Source: SHZI01 sp041396045 (GTDB lineage: Bacteria; Pseudomonadota; Gammaproteobacteria; Steroidobacterales; GCA-2729495). From it: 64,000 bases of DNA. This document shows positions 35,010 through 44,433 of the stretch, piece by piece. The position numbers were made by a program, and so were the translations under genes. Position 1 is the first letter of the stretch, and the number at the start of each line of letters is the position of its first letter. The stretch spans positions 62,001-126,000 of the forward strand of contig JAWKZI010000007.1 in NCBI GenBank assembly GCA_041396045.1, given 5' to 3'. A model generated the notes under the pieces. The model searched no databases, was not told the origin of the DNA, and was given only the letters and a program-made list of their open reading frames with translations.

Positions 35010-36419
35010 TCAATTCACGGCGCGCCGCCAGCGCGTTCCGTCCGGACCGTCTTCAATGACTATACCGGCAGCAGCAAGATCGTCACGAATCCGGTCGGCC
35101 GTGGCGAAATCCCGACCTTGCCGCGCAGCCAGCCGCTCGGCAAGCAGGTGCTCTACCGCTTCCGGGTCCGGGCTATCGCCTGCCGTCGCCCCACCGTCCC
35201 GGCCCTGCAGCCAGACTTCCGGATCTGCGCCAAGCAGGCCGAGCATGGCGCCGCTGGCTCGCAAGCGGGCTGCCAACTGCTTCTGTTCTTCTGGCGACGC
35301 AGACCGATTGAGATCGCGGGCCAGATCAAACAACACGGCGAGTGCCCGCGGGGTATTGAGATCATCGTCCAGGGCCGCAAGAAAACGTGGATCGACGTCA
35401 ACCACGGCCGCGCCCGACAACGTGGTTTCAGCCGGTGCATCCCGCAATGCGCCATAGAGGCGATCAAGTTTGCGATGGGCTTCTGATAGTACGTCACTGG
35501 TCCAGTCCAGAGGCTGGCGATAGTGGGCGGACAGCAGCGCCAGTCGAATTGCCTCGCCTGATGCCTGCTGCAAAAGCTCGTGAACCAGTACGACATTACC
35601 CAGCGATTTCGACATCTTGGTGTGATCCACATTGACGAAGCCGTTGTGGACCCAGAAGCGTGCGAACAACTCGCCGCCATGCGCACAACTGCTCTGGGCA
35701 ACTTCGTTTTCATGATGTGGAAAAATCAGGTCATTGCCACCGCCGTGGATGTCGATGGTTCGACCCAGGTGCGTGGCAACCATCGCGGAGCACTCGATAT
35801 GCCACCCCGGGCGACCTCTGCCCCAGGGACTATCCCAGCCCGGCAGTTCTGGCGGTGACGGCTTCCAGAGCACGAAGTCGCCGGCATCTTCCTTGTACGG
35901 AGCGACATCCACACGCGCGCCAGCCAGCAATTCGCGACGGTCGCGGCGCGACAAATCACCATATCCGGCAAAGGAACGTACGCGGAACAGCACATGATCT
36001 TCGGCGGTGTAGGCATGCCCGGCATCTACAAGCGTGGAAATCATTGCCACGATGGCCGGGATGTGATCGGTAGCGCGTGGCTCCAGGTCGGGAGGTGCCA
36101 CACCCAGCGCCGCCATATCAGCCCGGTAGACCGCCGTATAGCGGGCGGCAATATCGCCAATAGGTATGCCTTCCTTTGCGGCTGCCCGATTGATCTTGTC
36201 GTCCACGTCAGTAATGTTGCGGGCGTACACCAGACGATATCGGCTGCGCAAAAGCCGCGCGAGTACGTCGAAAACCACCGCCGGCCGGGCGTTACCGATA
36301 TGCGGATAGCTGTAAACCGTCGGCCCACAGACATACATTGTGACCCGGGCGGGATCTGTGGGGACAAACGGCTCTTTCTGCCGTGTCCTGGTGTTGTAGA
36401 GCGTCAGGGAATGGGACAT
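35010..36419 (-). CDS. cysS: Cysteinyl-tRNA synthetase
   Basis: Class Ia synthetase of 469 residues. It has the zinc/cysteine-binding YVCGPTVYSYPHIGNARP (HIGH region read as HIGN), KMSKSLGN, and the zinc ligands in HIECSAM and HHENEVAQSS. The DALR-like C-terminal domain is complete. First gene of the run cysS-sufE-yidD; divergent from hisI across 49 bases. Confidence 0.96.
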   Translation of the reverse strand: MSHSLTLYNTRTRQKEPFVPTDPARVTMYVCGPTVYSYPHIGNARPAVVFDVLARLLRSRYRLVYARNITDVDDKINRAAAKEGIPIGDIAARYTAVYRADMAALGVAPPDLEPRATDHIPAIVAMISTLVDAGHAYTAEDHVLFRVRSFAGYGDLSRRDRRELLAGARVDVAPYKEDAGDFVLWKPSPPELPGWDSPWGRGRPGWHIECSAMVATHLGRTIDIHGGGNDLIFPHHENEVAQSSCAHGGELFARFWVHNGFVNVDHTKMSKSLGNVVLVHELLQQASGEAIRLALLSAHYRQPLDWTSDVLSEAHRKLDRLYGALRDAPAETTLSGAAVVDVDPRFLAALDDDLNTPRALAVLFDLARDLNRSASPEEQKQLAARLRASGAMLGLLGADPEVWLQGRDGGATAGDSPDPEAVEHLLAERLAARQGRDFATADRIRDDLAAAGIVIEDGPDGTRWRRAVN

Positions 36420-36453
36420 TACTGCATCGGCAGGCGGTACAAATCAAGGTCGC

Positions 36454-36459
36454 TATAAT
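36454..36459 (+). promoter_or_regulatory. -10 box of hisI
   Basis: Perfect TATAAT, 9 bases before the hisI ATG. No Shine-Dalgarno sequence lies between them, and no good -35 box is seen at 16-19 bases spacing. Confidence 0.5.
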
Positions 36460-36468
36460 ACCGCTCGT

Positions 36469-36957
36469 ATGGACCCGAACCGCATTTTCGCGCAGCGACG
36501 CACCGTAGAGCAGGTCGAGGAAGGCCGGGAACTGGCTCCCCGCTTCGACGCGGACGGCCTGATCGCCGCAGTCACCACCGACTTCAGCAGCGGCGAACTG
36601 CTGATGGTTGGCTACATGAACGCGGAAGCGCTCCGCCTGACCATTGAAACCGGCGAAGCGCATTACTTCAGCCGCAGCCGGCAGGTCCTCTGGCACAAGG
36701 GGGCCACCAGTGGTCTGACACAGAAGGTGCGCGAGTTGCTGATCGACGACGATCAGGATTGTGTCTGGTTGCGCGTTGATATTGCAGGCGGAGCCAGTTG
36801 CCACGTGGGCTATCGCAGCTGCTTTTATCGCCAGGTACCGATCGGCGCAACCACTCGTGACGCTAGCGGACCTTTGCCACTGACTTTCACCGAAACCGAA
36901 AAGGTATTCGATCCGGAAATCGTCTATCCGGGACAACCGAATCCGACGAAACTGTAG
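36469..36957 (+). CDS. hisI: Phosphoribosyl-AMP cyclohydrolase
   Basis: Zinc/magnesium enzyme of histidine synthesis, 162 residues, without the fused HisE domain seen in E. coli. Motifs are LLMVGYMNAEAL, SRSRQVLWHKGATSG and ASCHVGYRSCFYR with the zinc-binding cysteines. It stands alone, away from other his genes, and is divergent from cysS. A C-terminal tail of about 30 residues extends past the conserved core. Confidence 0.93.
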   Translation: MDPNRIFAQRRTVEQVEEGRELAPRFDADGLIAAVTTDFSSGELLMVGYMNAEALRLTIETGEAHYFSRSRQVLWHKGATSGLTQKVRELLIDDDQDCVWLRVDIAGGASCHVGYRSCFYRQVPIGATTRDASGPLPLTFTETEKVFDPEIVYPGQPNPTKL

Positions 36958-36996
36958 GCGCGGCGCTGCTACAGCTTCGCGGGCAGACCATGGATG

Positions 36997-37016
36997 TCCT
37001 CAGCTCAGGCTGAGGA
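36997..37016. terminator. Hairpin between convergent hisI and MAPEG gene
   Basis: TCCTCAGC pairs with GCTGAGGA around a TCAG loop. It overlaps the stop codon of the MAPEG gene, as the crp/rpe hairpin does with rpe. No T tract. Confidence 0.4.
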
Positions 37017-37383
37017 TCGCGCCAACTAGGCCGCCGAGTGCCAGCACGACATTGGCAAGAAACGACATGCCGAAACCGGGCGCCCGTTTCTTCGGTTCAG
37101 CGATGTAGCCGTTCAGGTAAACCACCCGCCCGATAACAAACACCAGACCCAGACCGGCAGCCCACACGGGACTCACGTACGTGCCAAACAGCCAGATGGA
37201 CGGCACGAACACGATCAGCTGCTCCAGGGTGTTCTGCTGCACGCGGAAGTAACGCTCGAACACCGGGTGACCGGTGGTGGCTGGTGCCTGAACATTGCAA
37301 CGCATACGGGCGCGGCCGACCAGCAGGGTGAAAACAATGAATTCGATCAAGGCCAGCAAGACAACTATCGCAACCAGAGCCAT
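37000..37383 (-). CDS. MAPEG family membrane protein
   Basis: Four-helix integral membrane protein of 127 residues of the microsomal glutathione S-transferase superfamily. The signature part is GHPVFERYFRVQQNTLEQL (binding-site helix 2 region), followed by YLNGYIAEPKKR between helices 3 and 4. Substrate unknown; family members conjugate glutathione to lipophilic compounds. GGAGG lies 7 bases ahead of ATG 37383, overruling the 14-codon upstream extension. Confidence 0.88.
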   Translation of the reverse strand: MALVAIVVLLALIEFIVFTLLVGRARMRCNVQAPATTGHPVFERYFRVQQNTLEQLIVFVPSIWLFGTYVSPVWAAGLGLVFVIGRVVYLNGYIAEPKKRAPGFGMSFLANVVLALGGLVGAILSLS

Positions 37384-37436
37384 GGCTTTTCCTCCAGAAT
37401 GGTGTAATTCAGGCCACCACCGCATCAGGTGGCGAT

Positions 37437-38177
37437 TCAGTGTACTGGCGGCCAGAGGGTCGCGGATAGCTCACGGTCCAGCCACTTCGCCTGCTGTTGC
37501 ACCCACTGCTGACGCCTGGTGGTATAGCGTGAGGGGTTGCTGACCCGGTAGAGGATCGGGTTGGGCAATACCGCGGCCAGCAGAGCCGCTTCAGGCGCAT
37601 TCAGCCGTGCGGCAGGCTTGCGGAAGTACTGGTGGGCGGCCGCTTCGACGCCGTAAATGTACGGACCGAACTGGGCGATGTTGAGATAAATCTCCAGGAT
37701 GCGCTCCTTCGGGCAGAGCCACTCCAACCAGATGGTGAACCACGCCTCCAGTCCCTTGCGAAACCAGTTTCGTCCCGGCCACAACCACAGATTCTTGGCC
37801 ACCTGCTGACTGATGGTCGACCCGCCACGAATGCGATCGCTACGATTGTTTCCCTGCCACGCCTTGCCGATCGCGTCCAGGTCGAATCCGGAGTGACGAA
37901 TGAATTTCTGATCTTCGGCGGCAAGTACCGCCAGCGCAGCCTGCCGGCTGATTCGCTCTCTGGGTACCCACTGAAAGTGAACATCTGCAGAAAGGCTGCG
38001 CTGCGCCAGCCAGTTCTGCAGCATAAAGCTGGAAGTCAGCGGGGGTAGCCATCGTAATGGCAATACCAGGATTATTGTCAGGGCAACAAGCCCGGCGATG
38101 CCCTGCAAAGTACCGCGCACGATGCGCTTTCGCAGGGACAGGCGTGTGCGGGCACGGCGTCGGACAGCCATAGGCAT
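37437..38177 (-). CDS. mtgA: Monofunctional biosynthetic peptidoglycan transglycosylase
   Basis: Family GT51 glycosyltransferase that polymerises lipid II into glycan chains without a transpeptidase domain, 246 residues. One N-terminal transmembrane helix (about 24-46) is followed by the catalytic AAEDQKFIRHSGFD (general base Glu), RGGSTISQQVAKNLWL and KERILEIYLNIAQFG. ATG 38177 and ATG 38171 are both possible; neither has a clear ribosome-binding site. It lies 13 bases after lptE. Confidence 0.95.
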   Translation of the reverse strand: MPMAVRRRARTRLSLRKRIVRGTLQGIAGLVALTIILVLPLRWLPPLTSSFMLQNWLAQRSLSADVHFQWVPRERISRQAALAVLAAEDQKFIRHSGFDLDAIGKAWQGNNRSDRIRGGSTISQQVAKNLWLWPGRNWFRKGLEAWFTIWLEWLCPKERILEIYLNIAQFGPYIYGVEAAAHQYFRKPAARLNAPEAALLAAVLPNPILYRVSNPSRYTTRRQQWVQQQAKWLDRELSATLWPPVH

Positions 38178-38190
38178 GCAGACCGCGAAC

Positions 38191-38670
38191 TCAGCGCACA
38201 GCGGAGAGTCTGCGTGTTACCAGACCAACAAGATCCACCGCGATGGCCTGGCGGATAGTTTCCTCCTCGCCGGCTTTACCCAGCACATGGTCCTCATCGA
38301 AAGCAAAGTCCCGCGTCAGCACAAGCTGCTCCACGGGGACTGCCTCGGCGCCATCGACCGTAACAGTGAATCGAACCTGGTAGTACACCTCGTACTCCGC
38401 CGGCACGTTGCGGGCCGTCACTGATAGCAGGCGCCGGCCAGTGTCATCGGCCAGTACCTTGAGAATCGTCCGCGCCTCTGATGGATTGTCGACGAGCTGG
38501 ATATCACTGCGACGAAGAGCCGCCACAAGCTGACGATAGAACGGCGAGTAACGGTCCGCAGCATCGATATGAATAACCGACATCTGCGGTGGATAGTGTG
38601 TGGTATCCCGGAAATGAAACCCGCAAGCGGTCAATGTGGCAAGCAACGCAATGCCAAAGGCCAGCCGCAT
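38191..38670 (-). CDS. lptE: LPS-assembly lipoprotein LptE
   Basis: Outer-membrane lipoprotein that plugs the LptD barrel, 159 residues. The signal ends in a lipobox LTAC, with Cys at about residue 16, followed by GFHFRD as usual in LptE. ATG 38670 is preceded by GGTGG and begins at the signal peptide; the longer frame runs back into leuS. Its place after leuS is conserved, although holA is displaced by about 4 kb here. Confidence 0.93.
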   Translation of the reverse strand: MRLAFGIALLATLTACGFHFRDTTHYPPQMSVIHIDAADRYSPFYRQLVAALRRSDIQLVDNPSEARTILKVLADDTGRRLLSVTARNVPAEYEVYYQVRFTVTVDGAEAVPVEQLVLTRDFAFDEDHVLGKAGEEETIRQAIAVDLVGLVTRRLSAVR

Positions 38671-38725
38671 CACCACCGGGATGAAACGCGGCCACGATGA
38701 CGAAGGTCGAATGCGACGATGCGAC

Positions 38726-41362
38726 TCAGACCACGACATTGACGAGCTTTCCGGGAACGACAATCACTTTGCGCACAGTCTGTCCGCCGACAAAGCGCTG
38801 CACATTGTTGTCCGCAAGGGCCGCAGCCCGCACCTCGGCATCGGCGGCCTCGGCCGGCACCACCACCCGCCCGCGAACTTTGCCATTTACCTGCACAACG
38901 ATTTCCCGGGTTTCAGCAACCAGTGCGGATCGGTCCGGGCTGGGCCAGGCTTGATCAATGATCGCACCAGGATGCCCGAGTACGTTCCAGAGATGATGAC
39001 AGATGTGCGGAACGATCGGCGACAGCATCAGCACAATCAGTTCAAGTGCCTCCTGCATCACGGCGCGATCTGATGGTGTGGCAACATCGGCCCGGTTCAG
39101 CGAATTCAGCAGTTCCATGACGGCAGCAATCGCCGTATTGAATGTTCTGCGACGGCCAATATCGTCCGTCACTTTGACCAGTGCCTGATGAACCTGTCTG
39201 CGCAGCGCGATTCCGGACTTCGTCAAGGCTGCCGGATCAAGTTTACTGGCCGGGCCGTCCGCCACGTGCGCATGTACGGCTTTCCAGACGCGCTTCAGGA
39301 AGCGTGACGCTCCCTGCACGCCCTCATCAGACCACTCCAGTGTCTGTTCTGGCGGCGCCGTGAACATCGTGAACAATCTCGCCGTATCGGCCCCATGCGA
39401 GTCCACAAGCAACTGAGGGTCGACACCATTGTTTCGTGACTTGGACATCGTGCCGATGCCGCCAGACTCAACGGGAGAGCCGTCGGCCAACAGCACCGCA
39501 ACGGGGTGCCCGGCTGCATCTGCCTGCTGCTCAACCTCGGCCGGATTGAAATAGATCAGGCGCCCGGTCTCGTCCTTCCGGAAGTAGATGTCATTCAGCA
39601 CCATGCCCTGGGTAAGCAGGTGGGTGAACGGCTCCTTGATTTGAACGAGATCCAGATCACGCATGACCCGCGTCCAGAAGCGTGAATAAAGCAGATGCAG
39701 GATGGCATGCTCGATGCCACCGATGTACTGATCGACGGGTAACCAGTAGGACACCCGGTCGTCCACCATCGCCGTGTGGTTATCGGCACAGGCATACCGC
39801 AGGAAGTACCAGGACGAATCCACAAAGGTGTCCATGGTGTCAGTTTCGCGCCGGGCCGGACCATTGCAGGCGGGACAACGGCAATCCAGGAAATCGGGCC
39901 GGTGACGTAGCGGGTTGCCGCTGCCGTCCGGTACGCAATCCTCCGGCAGCACCACCGGAAGTTGCTCGTCCGGCACTGGCACCACACCACAATCCGCGCA
40001 ATGAACTATGGGGATCGGCGTCCCCCAGTACCGCTGACGGGATATGCCCCAGTCTCGCAGCCGGAACTGCACGCGCTTTTTTCCGAGTCCCTTTTCGGCG
40101 AGAGAGGCAGCTATGGCATCCACAGCTGCATCAAATTCGAGTCCATCAAAGGGTCCGGAGTTGATTGTGACGCCATGCTCGGCGAAGGCATCGTCCCACG
40201 TGGTCCCCGGCTCCCGGGTCCCGGCAATGACCGGACGAACCGGCAATGCATATTTCGCGGCAAACTCGAAATCACGTTCGTCATGTGCTGGCACAGCCAT
40301 CACTGCACCTTCGCCGTAGCCCATCAACACGTAGTTGGCGACCCACACCGGGAGCCGGTCGCCCGTGAGCGGGTGGATGACATGGAAACCAGTGGGCATG
40401 CCGCGTTTTTCTGCCGTAGCCAGGTCGGCTTCCATGACACTGCCCTGCTTGCACTCCTCGACAAACGCGGCAAGCCCGGCGTCGTCTCTGGCTGCAGCGG
40501 TCGCCAGCGGATGCTCGGCGGCAACGGCGCAGTAGGTGGCGCCCATCAGCGTGTCGGCCCGCGTGGTGAAGACCAGGAGCGCGCCATCACGACCAGCGGC
40601 GGCAGTGGCTGCCGCGTCGTAGGGGAAGGCAATCTCCACGCCTTCGCTGCGCCCGATCCAGTTGGCCTGCATCAGGCGCACGCGCTCCGGCCATCCCTCG
40701 AGGCCATCAAGGGCGCCCAGCAGTTCATCGGCGTAGGCGGTGATCCGCATGTAGTACATCGGAATTTCGCGCTTCTCGATCAGCGCGCCAGTACGCCACC
40801 CCCGACCATTGATCACCTGCTCATTGGCCAGCACCGTCTGATCCAGGGGATCCCAGTTCACGGTTCCGGTCTTCTGGTATACCAGCCCCTTTTCCAACAG
40901 ACGCAAGAACAGCCACTGGTTCCAGCGATAGTATTCAGGCTGGCAGGTAGCCAGTTCGCGACTCCAGTCGATGCCAAAGCCCAGCGATTTCAGCTGGCGC
41001 CGCATATAACTGATGTTGTCCCAGGTCCAGGCAGAGGGTGCAACGCCCTTGGCCATTGCGGCATTTTCGGCCGGCAGCCCAAATGCGTCCCAACCCATCG
41101 GCTGCAGGACATTCCGCCCCAGCATGCGCTGATGGCGGGAGATGACGTCGCCGATCGTGTAGTTGCGCACATGCCCCATGTGCAGACGACCGCTGGGATA
41201 GGGGAACATCGACAGGCAATAGAACTTTTCCCGGGCCGGATCTTCGACGGCCTGAAAGCTCTTGTGCTCGGACCACCAGCGCTGCGCGGCGGCCTCTACG
41301 GCCTGGGGGTCGTACTCGGGAAGACTACGGGTTGTTTCACTCACGATACTGGGGTTCGACAA
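38726..41362 (-). CDS. leuS: Leucyl-tRNA synthetase
   Basis: Class Ia synthetase of 878 residues, full length and unbroken. HIGH motif is HMGH in PYPSGRLHMGHVRNYT; the CP1 editing domain is present (TTRADTLMGATY). The KMSKS motif reads TMSKSRNNG, so its first Lys is Thr. A zinc-like CRCPACNGPAR knuckle is intact. Start is uncertain: TTG 41362 is used, and GTG 41344 is possible; neither has a ribosome-binding site. Confidence 0.95.
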   Translation of the reverse strand: MSNPSIVSETTRSLPEYDPQAVEAAAQRWWSEHKSFQAVEDPAREKFYCLSMFPYPSGRLHMGHVRNYTIGDVISRHQRMLGRNVLQPMGWDAFGLPAENAAMAKGVAPSAWTWDNISYMRRQLKSLGFGIDWSRELATCQPEYYRWNQWLFLRLLEKGLVYQKTGTVNWDPLDQTVLANEQVINGRGWRTGALIEKREIPMYYMRITAYADELLGALDGLEGWPERVRLMQANWIGRSEGVEIAFPYDAAATAAAGRDGALLVFTTRADTLMGATYCAVAAEHPLATAAARDDAGLAAFVEECKQGSVMEADLATAEKRGMPTGFHVIHPLTGDRLPVWVANYVLMGYGEGAVMAVPAHDERDFEFAAKYALPVRPVIAGTREPGTTWDDAFAEHGVTINSGPFDGLEFDAAVDAIAASLAEKGLGKKRVQFRLRDWGISRQRYWGTPIPIVHCADCGVVPVPDEQLPVVLPEDCVPDGSGNPLRHRPDFLDCRCPACNGPARRETDTMDTFVDSSWYFLRYACADNHTAMVDDRVSYWLPVDQYIGGIEHAILHLLYSRFWTRVMRDLDLVQIKEPFTHLLTQGMVLNDIYFRKDETGRLIYFNPAEVEQQADAAGHPVAVLLADGSPVESGGIGTMSKSRNNGVDPQLLVDSHGADTARLFTMFTAPPEQTLEWSDEGVQGASRFLKRVWKAVHAHVADGPASKLDPAALTKSGIALRRQVHQALVKVTDDIGRRRTFNTAIAAVMELLNSLNRADVATPSDRAVMQEALELIVLMLSPIVPHICHHLWNVLGHPGAIIDQAWPSPDRSALVAETREIVVQVNGKVRGRVVVPAEAADAEVRAAALADNNVQRFVGGQTVRKVIVVPGKLVNVVV

Positions 41363-41425
41363 GCGGGCACATGGGGCCGCAAGGATACAACGCCGGCACC
41401 CCTTCTGTTGGCAGGGAGCGCGGGT

Positions 41426-42969
41426 TCAGGTGGGCCGCCACCGGAGCAGATGACGAACCGGGGGCGAGGCAGCCAGCAGCAGCAACGCACTGACCACCAG
41501 GACCGGCCAGTTGCCAAAGTCCACCCATGGCGTCGCGCCGCTGCGGGGCTGGACTGTGGCAGCGACCACGATTGGTTCGAATTGCGGTCCGCGCGCCACA
41601 ACCCGCCCCATTGGATCAATCACAGCCGTAATACCGGTATTCGTACTGCGCAACATGTAGCGACCCGCCTCCAGAGCCCGGAAGCGGGCCATCTGCAGGT
41701 GCTGATGCGGAGCAATGGAATCACCAAACCAGCCGTCGTTGCTGACATTGATCAACAACCCGGCCTCCGGCAAAAAGTCGCGCAACTCCTCGCCGAAGGC
41801 GTCTTCGTAGCAGATGCTCGGCGCCAGCGCGACCCGCGCGCCACCAGCGGCCGCTGGCCTTCAAGACCAGGGGTGATGTCTGTGTAGGGCAGGTTCATCA
41901 ACCGCAGTACGTTGCGCAGAAATTGCGGCACCGGAAAGTACTCGCCGAAAGGCACCAGATGGCGCTTGTTGTATACGCGGGAATTCTCGCCAAGCGTGAT
42001 CAGGGAATTCCGGAACTCTCCAGTGCCAAAGTCGTAGGTGAGGATGCCGAGAATCAGTTCCTGGTGTCGTGCCTTCATGAGCTCCCTGAGCTCTCCCAGA
42101 TAGTCTTCTTCTTCGTGAGCCAGCGCCGGGATGGCTGCTTCGGGCCAGATAATGAGATCAGCATCGACCAGCTTTATCGTGAGGTCGCGGAACAGCGCCT
42201 TGCTCTTTTCAAGCTCCTCGGCGAGCCACTTCCGGTCCTGCGCAATACCACCCTGCACCAGGGCCACCTTCATCGGCTGACCCGAGGTGACCGTCCATTC
42301 CCGTCCCGACAGCAGGGCGGTAAGCAGCACCAGACCGAGCAACACAATTGCTGCCCGGATCCGGTCGCCACGCCTGCCAACCACCAGCAGGCCGATTGCC
42401 CCGGCAATCACGGCCAGCACCAGGGTCACGCCATGAACGCCAGCCAGCGGCGCCCATGCCGCGAGCGGGCCGTCAATCTGCCCATAGCCCAGACTGAGCC
42501 AGGGAAAGCCACTCAGCAGCCAGCTACGCAGCCACTCCACAAGAACCCAGGTCGCCGGCAGCACCGCCAGCAGTTGCCATGCCGGTTGGCCCCGGGCGAA
42601 CAACGCGGTCAACAAACCCCAGAGAGCGAGGTACCCGGCCATTAGCAGGGTCAGCAGACCACATAGGACAATCGCGATCGGGGCTGCCACACCACCAACG
42701 TCGTGAATACTGAAATACAGCCAGTAGGTACCGGCGGCGAATGCGCCTGCACCGAACCAGAAGCCGCGCAGCACCCGTTGTCGGGTTGGTGACGACTGGA
42801 TCAGCAGAAACAGCACGGTGATCAGGACCGGTGCCAGCCACCAGAGGCCATAGGGTGCAAAGCTGAACGGAAGCGCCACGCCCGCTGCCGCGGCAATCAG
42901 GCGGCCCCGCGCCTGCAGAAGGCGACCCGGAAGCAATTTTATCCGGCCGTCAGCCAGTGCTTCCGGCAC
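41426..42969 (-). CDS. lnt: Apolipoprotein N-acyltransferase, one frameshift
   Basis: Inner-membrane enzyme that adds the third acyl chain to lipoproteins. About seven N-terminal helices are followed by a nitrilase-type periplasmic domain. The triad is visible as Glu in IIWPEAAIPAL, Lys in YNKRHLVPFGE, and Cys in SICYED, but the last is in a different frame. The first frame is correct to about 41855; the second picks up at VALAPSICYED near 41830 and runs to 41426 (NVSNDGWFGDS). One base seems to be missing in a G+C-rich run between 41830 and 41855. Lnt is essential in most gammaproteobacteria, which argues for a sequence error. Confidence 0.88.
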
Positions 42970-42974
42970 GATAT

Positions 42975-43844
42975 TCAGGCGAGCGCCACGTCGCCGTCCG
43001 TGGCTACCGGTGATCCGCGGGACACTTCAACGCTGTGGACCCGACGCCGATCGGCAAGCAGCACGCGAAAACGAAAGTCACCAAACTGCAGGATCTCGCC
43101 CTTGCGTGGCAGATGACCCAGCTCATACATCACCAGGCCACCCACAGTGTCGTAGTTTTCATCGTCGAAACTGACATTGAAAAACTCGTTGAACTCGTCG
43201 ATGCGTGTCAAGGCGCGTACGTGGTAACGATTGGAATCCTGCTGCTGGATGGGCACAACTTCTGCTGCATCATGCTCATCGTCAATCTCGCCAACGATCT
43301 CCTCCAGAACGTCCTCGATGGTGAGCAATCCCGTGATACCGCCGTACTCGTCGACCACAATTGCAATATGGTTGTGGCTTACGCGAAATTCCTTGAGCAG
43401 CGTGTTCAGACGCTTGCTTTCCGGAATGAACATGGCCGGGCGAATATAGGTGGACATGTCAAAGGGCTGATTCGGCGTCGCCACAAAGTGCCGCAACACA
43501 TCCTTTGCGAGCAGAATCCCAATGACTTCTTCACGATCCTGGCCGATAACCGGGAAACGGGAGTGTCCGCTCTCGACAATAGCCTTCAGCACTGTTTCGC
43601 GCGGAGCGCTACGTTCAAGGACGGCCATTTGCGAGCGCGGCACCATCACATCCCGCACCTGAGTTTCGGACACTGCCAGTACGCCCTCAAGCATGGCGAG
43701 TTCATCCGCATCCAGGACGGTCTGGGCATGCGACTCGCGCAGCCATTCCAGCAAATCATCGCGGGTGGCGGTATCACCCTTTAGAACCCGCCGCAGGCGG
43801 CCGTACCAGGTGCCGTTAGGGCGGTCGTCGGAGTCGTCGGTCAT
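42975..43844 (-). CDS. corC: CorC/YbeX family CBS-domain protein
   Basis: Cytoplasmic protein of 289 residues with two CBS domains (VRDVMVPRSQMAVL and the second near IRPAMFIPESKRL) and a C-terminal transporter-associated domain (YDTVGGLVMYELGHLPRKGE). Linked to magnesium/cobalt efflux and, by genetics in E. coli, to ribosome function. It lies between ybeY and lnt as in E. coli, with 5 bases to lnt. Confidence 0.94.
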   Translation of the reverse strand: MTDDSDDRPNGTWYGRLRRVLKGDTATRDDLLEWLRESHAQTVLDADELAMLEGVLAVSETQVRDVMVPRSQMAVLERSAPRETVLKAIVESGHSRFPVIGQDREEVIGILLAKDVLRHFVATPNQPFDMSTYIRPAMFIPESKRLNTLLKEFRVSHNHIAIVVDEYGGITGLLTIEDVLEEIVGEIDDEHDAAEVVPIQQQDSNRYHVRALTRIDEFNEFFNVSFDDENYDTVGGLVMYELGHLPRKGEILQFGDFRFRVLLADRRRVHSVEVSRGSPVATDGDVALA

Positions 43845-43875
43845 GGTGACATTCTAGCCGGTTCCGGCGGCTGCC

Positions 43876-44433
43876 TCAGGACAGCAATACATTTCTGACA
43901 TAAGGATCGCGAATATCGAAGCCCGCCAGGATCCGCGTTTCCAGCGATTCCATGCGCTCGGTGTCATTTTCTGCTTCATGAGTGTAACCAAGCAGATGCA
44001 GCGTACCGTGAATCACAAGATGAGCCAGATGGCAGACTGGTTGCTTGCCTTGATCTGCGGCTTCCCGCTCAATTACCGGGACACAGATCGCAAGATCCCC
44101 GTACTCAATCGGCGCACCGTCCGGCAAGTTGCTCCCGACTGCGGTTGCCGGACCTTCGTGTACCCCGGGACCCGGAAAGGCCAGAACATTTGTAGGACCG
44201 GTTTTGTGCCGCCACTGAGAATTCAGGGCGATGCCCTCGCGCAGGTCAACCAGCCGGATTGTCATGGCGCCCGCCCCGCGCGCCTCAGGGTCCGTTCCGG
44301 CCTGTGTTGCGAACCGATGTGCTGCCAAAGTCGCGGCTACCCATCGGGAGAATTCCGCATCGGCAGGTAACCACGAGGCAGTTGCGGCGCGTTGAATTTC
44401 CAGCGCGATGACCGGGTGCTCATCCGTCGTCAT
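43876..44433 (-). CDS. ybeY: Endoribonuclease YbeY
   Basis: Zinc-dependent RNase for 16S rRNA 3'-end maturation and ribosome quality control, 185 residues. The metal site is the family signature HGTLHLLGYTHE. TGPTNVLAFPG is the conserved N-terminal segment. It is about 30 residues longer than E. coli YbeY because of a loop near residues 90-105. Its ATG shares one base with the phoH stop (TGATG). Confidence 0.94.
   Translation of the reverse strand: MTTDEHPVIALEIQRAATASWLPADAEFSRWVAATLAAHRFATQAGTDPEARGAGAMTIRLVDLREGIALNSQWRHKTGPTNVLAFPGPGVHEGPATAVGSNLPDGAPIEYGDLAICVPVIEREAADQGKQPVCHLAHLVIHGTLHLLGYTHEAENDTERMESLETRILAGFDIRDPYVRNVLLS

Noticed and set aside
39962..41887. 641-codon open frame on the plus strand opposite leuS
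   Set aside because: It is the antisense shadow of leuS in G+C-rich DNA, with no recognisable motif or ribosome-binding site.
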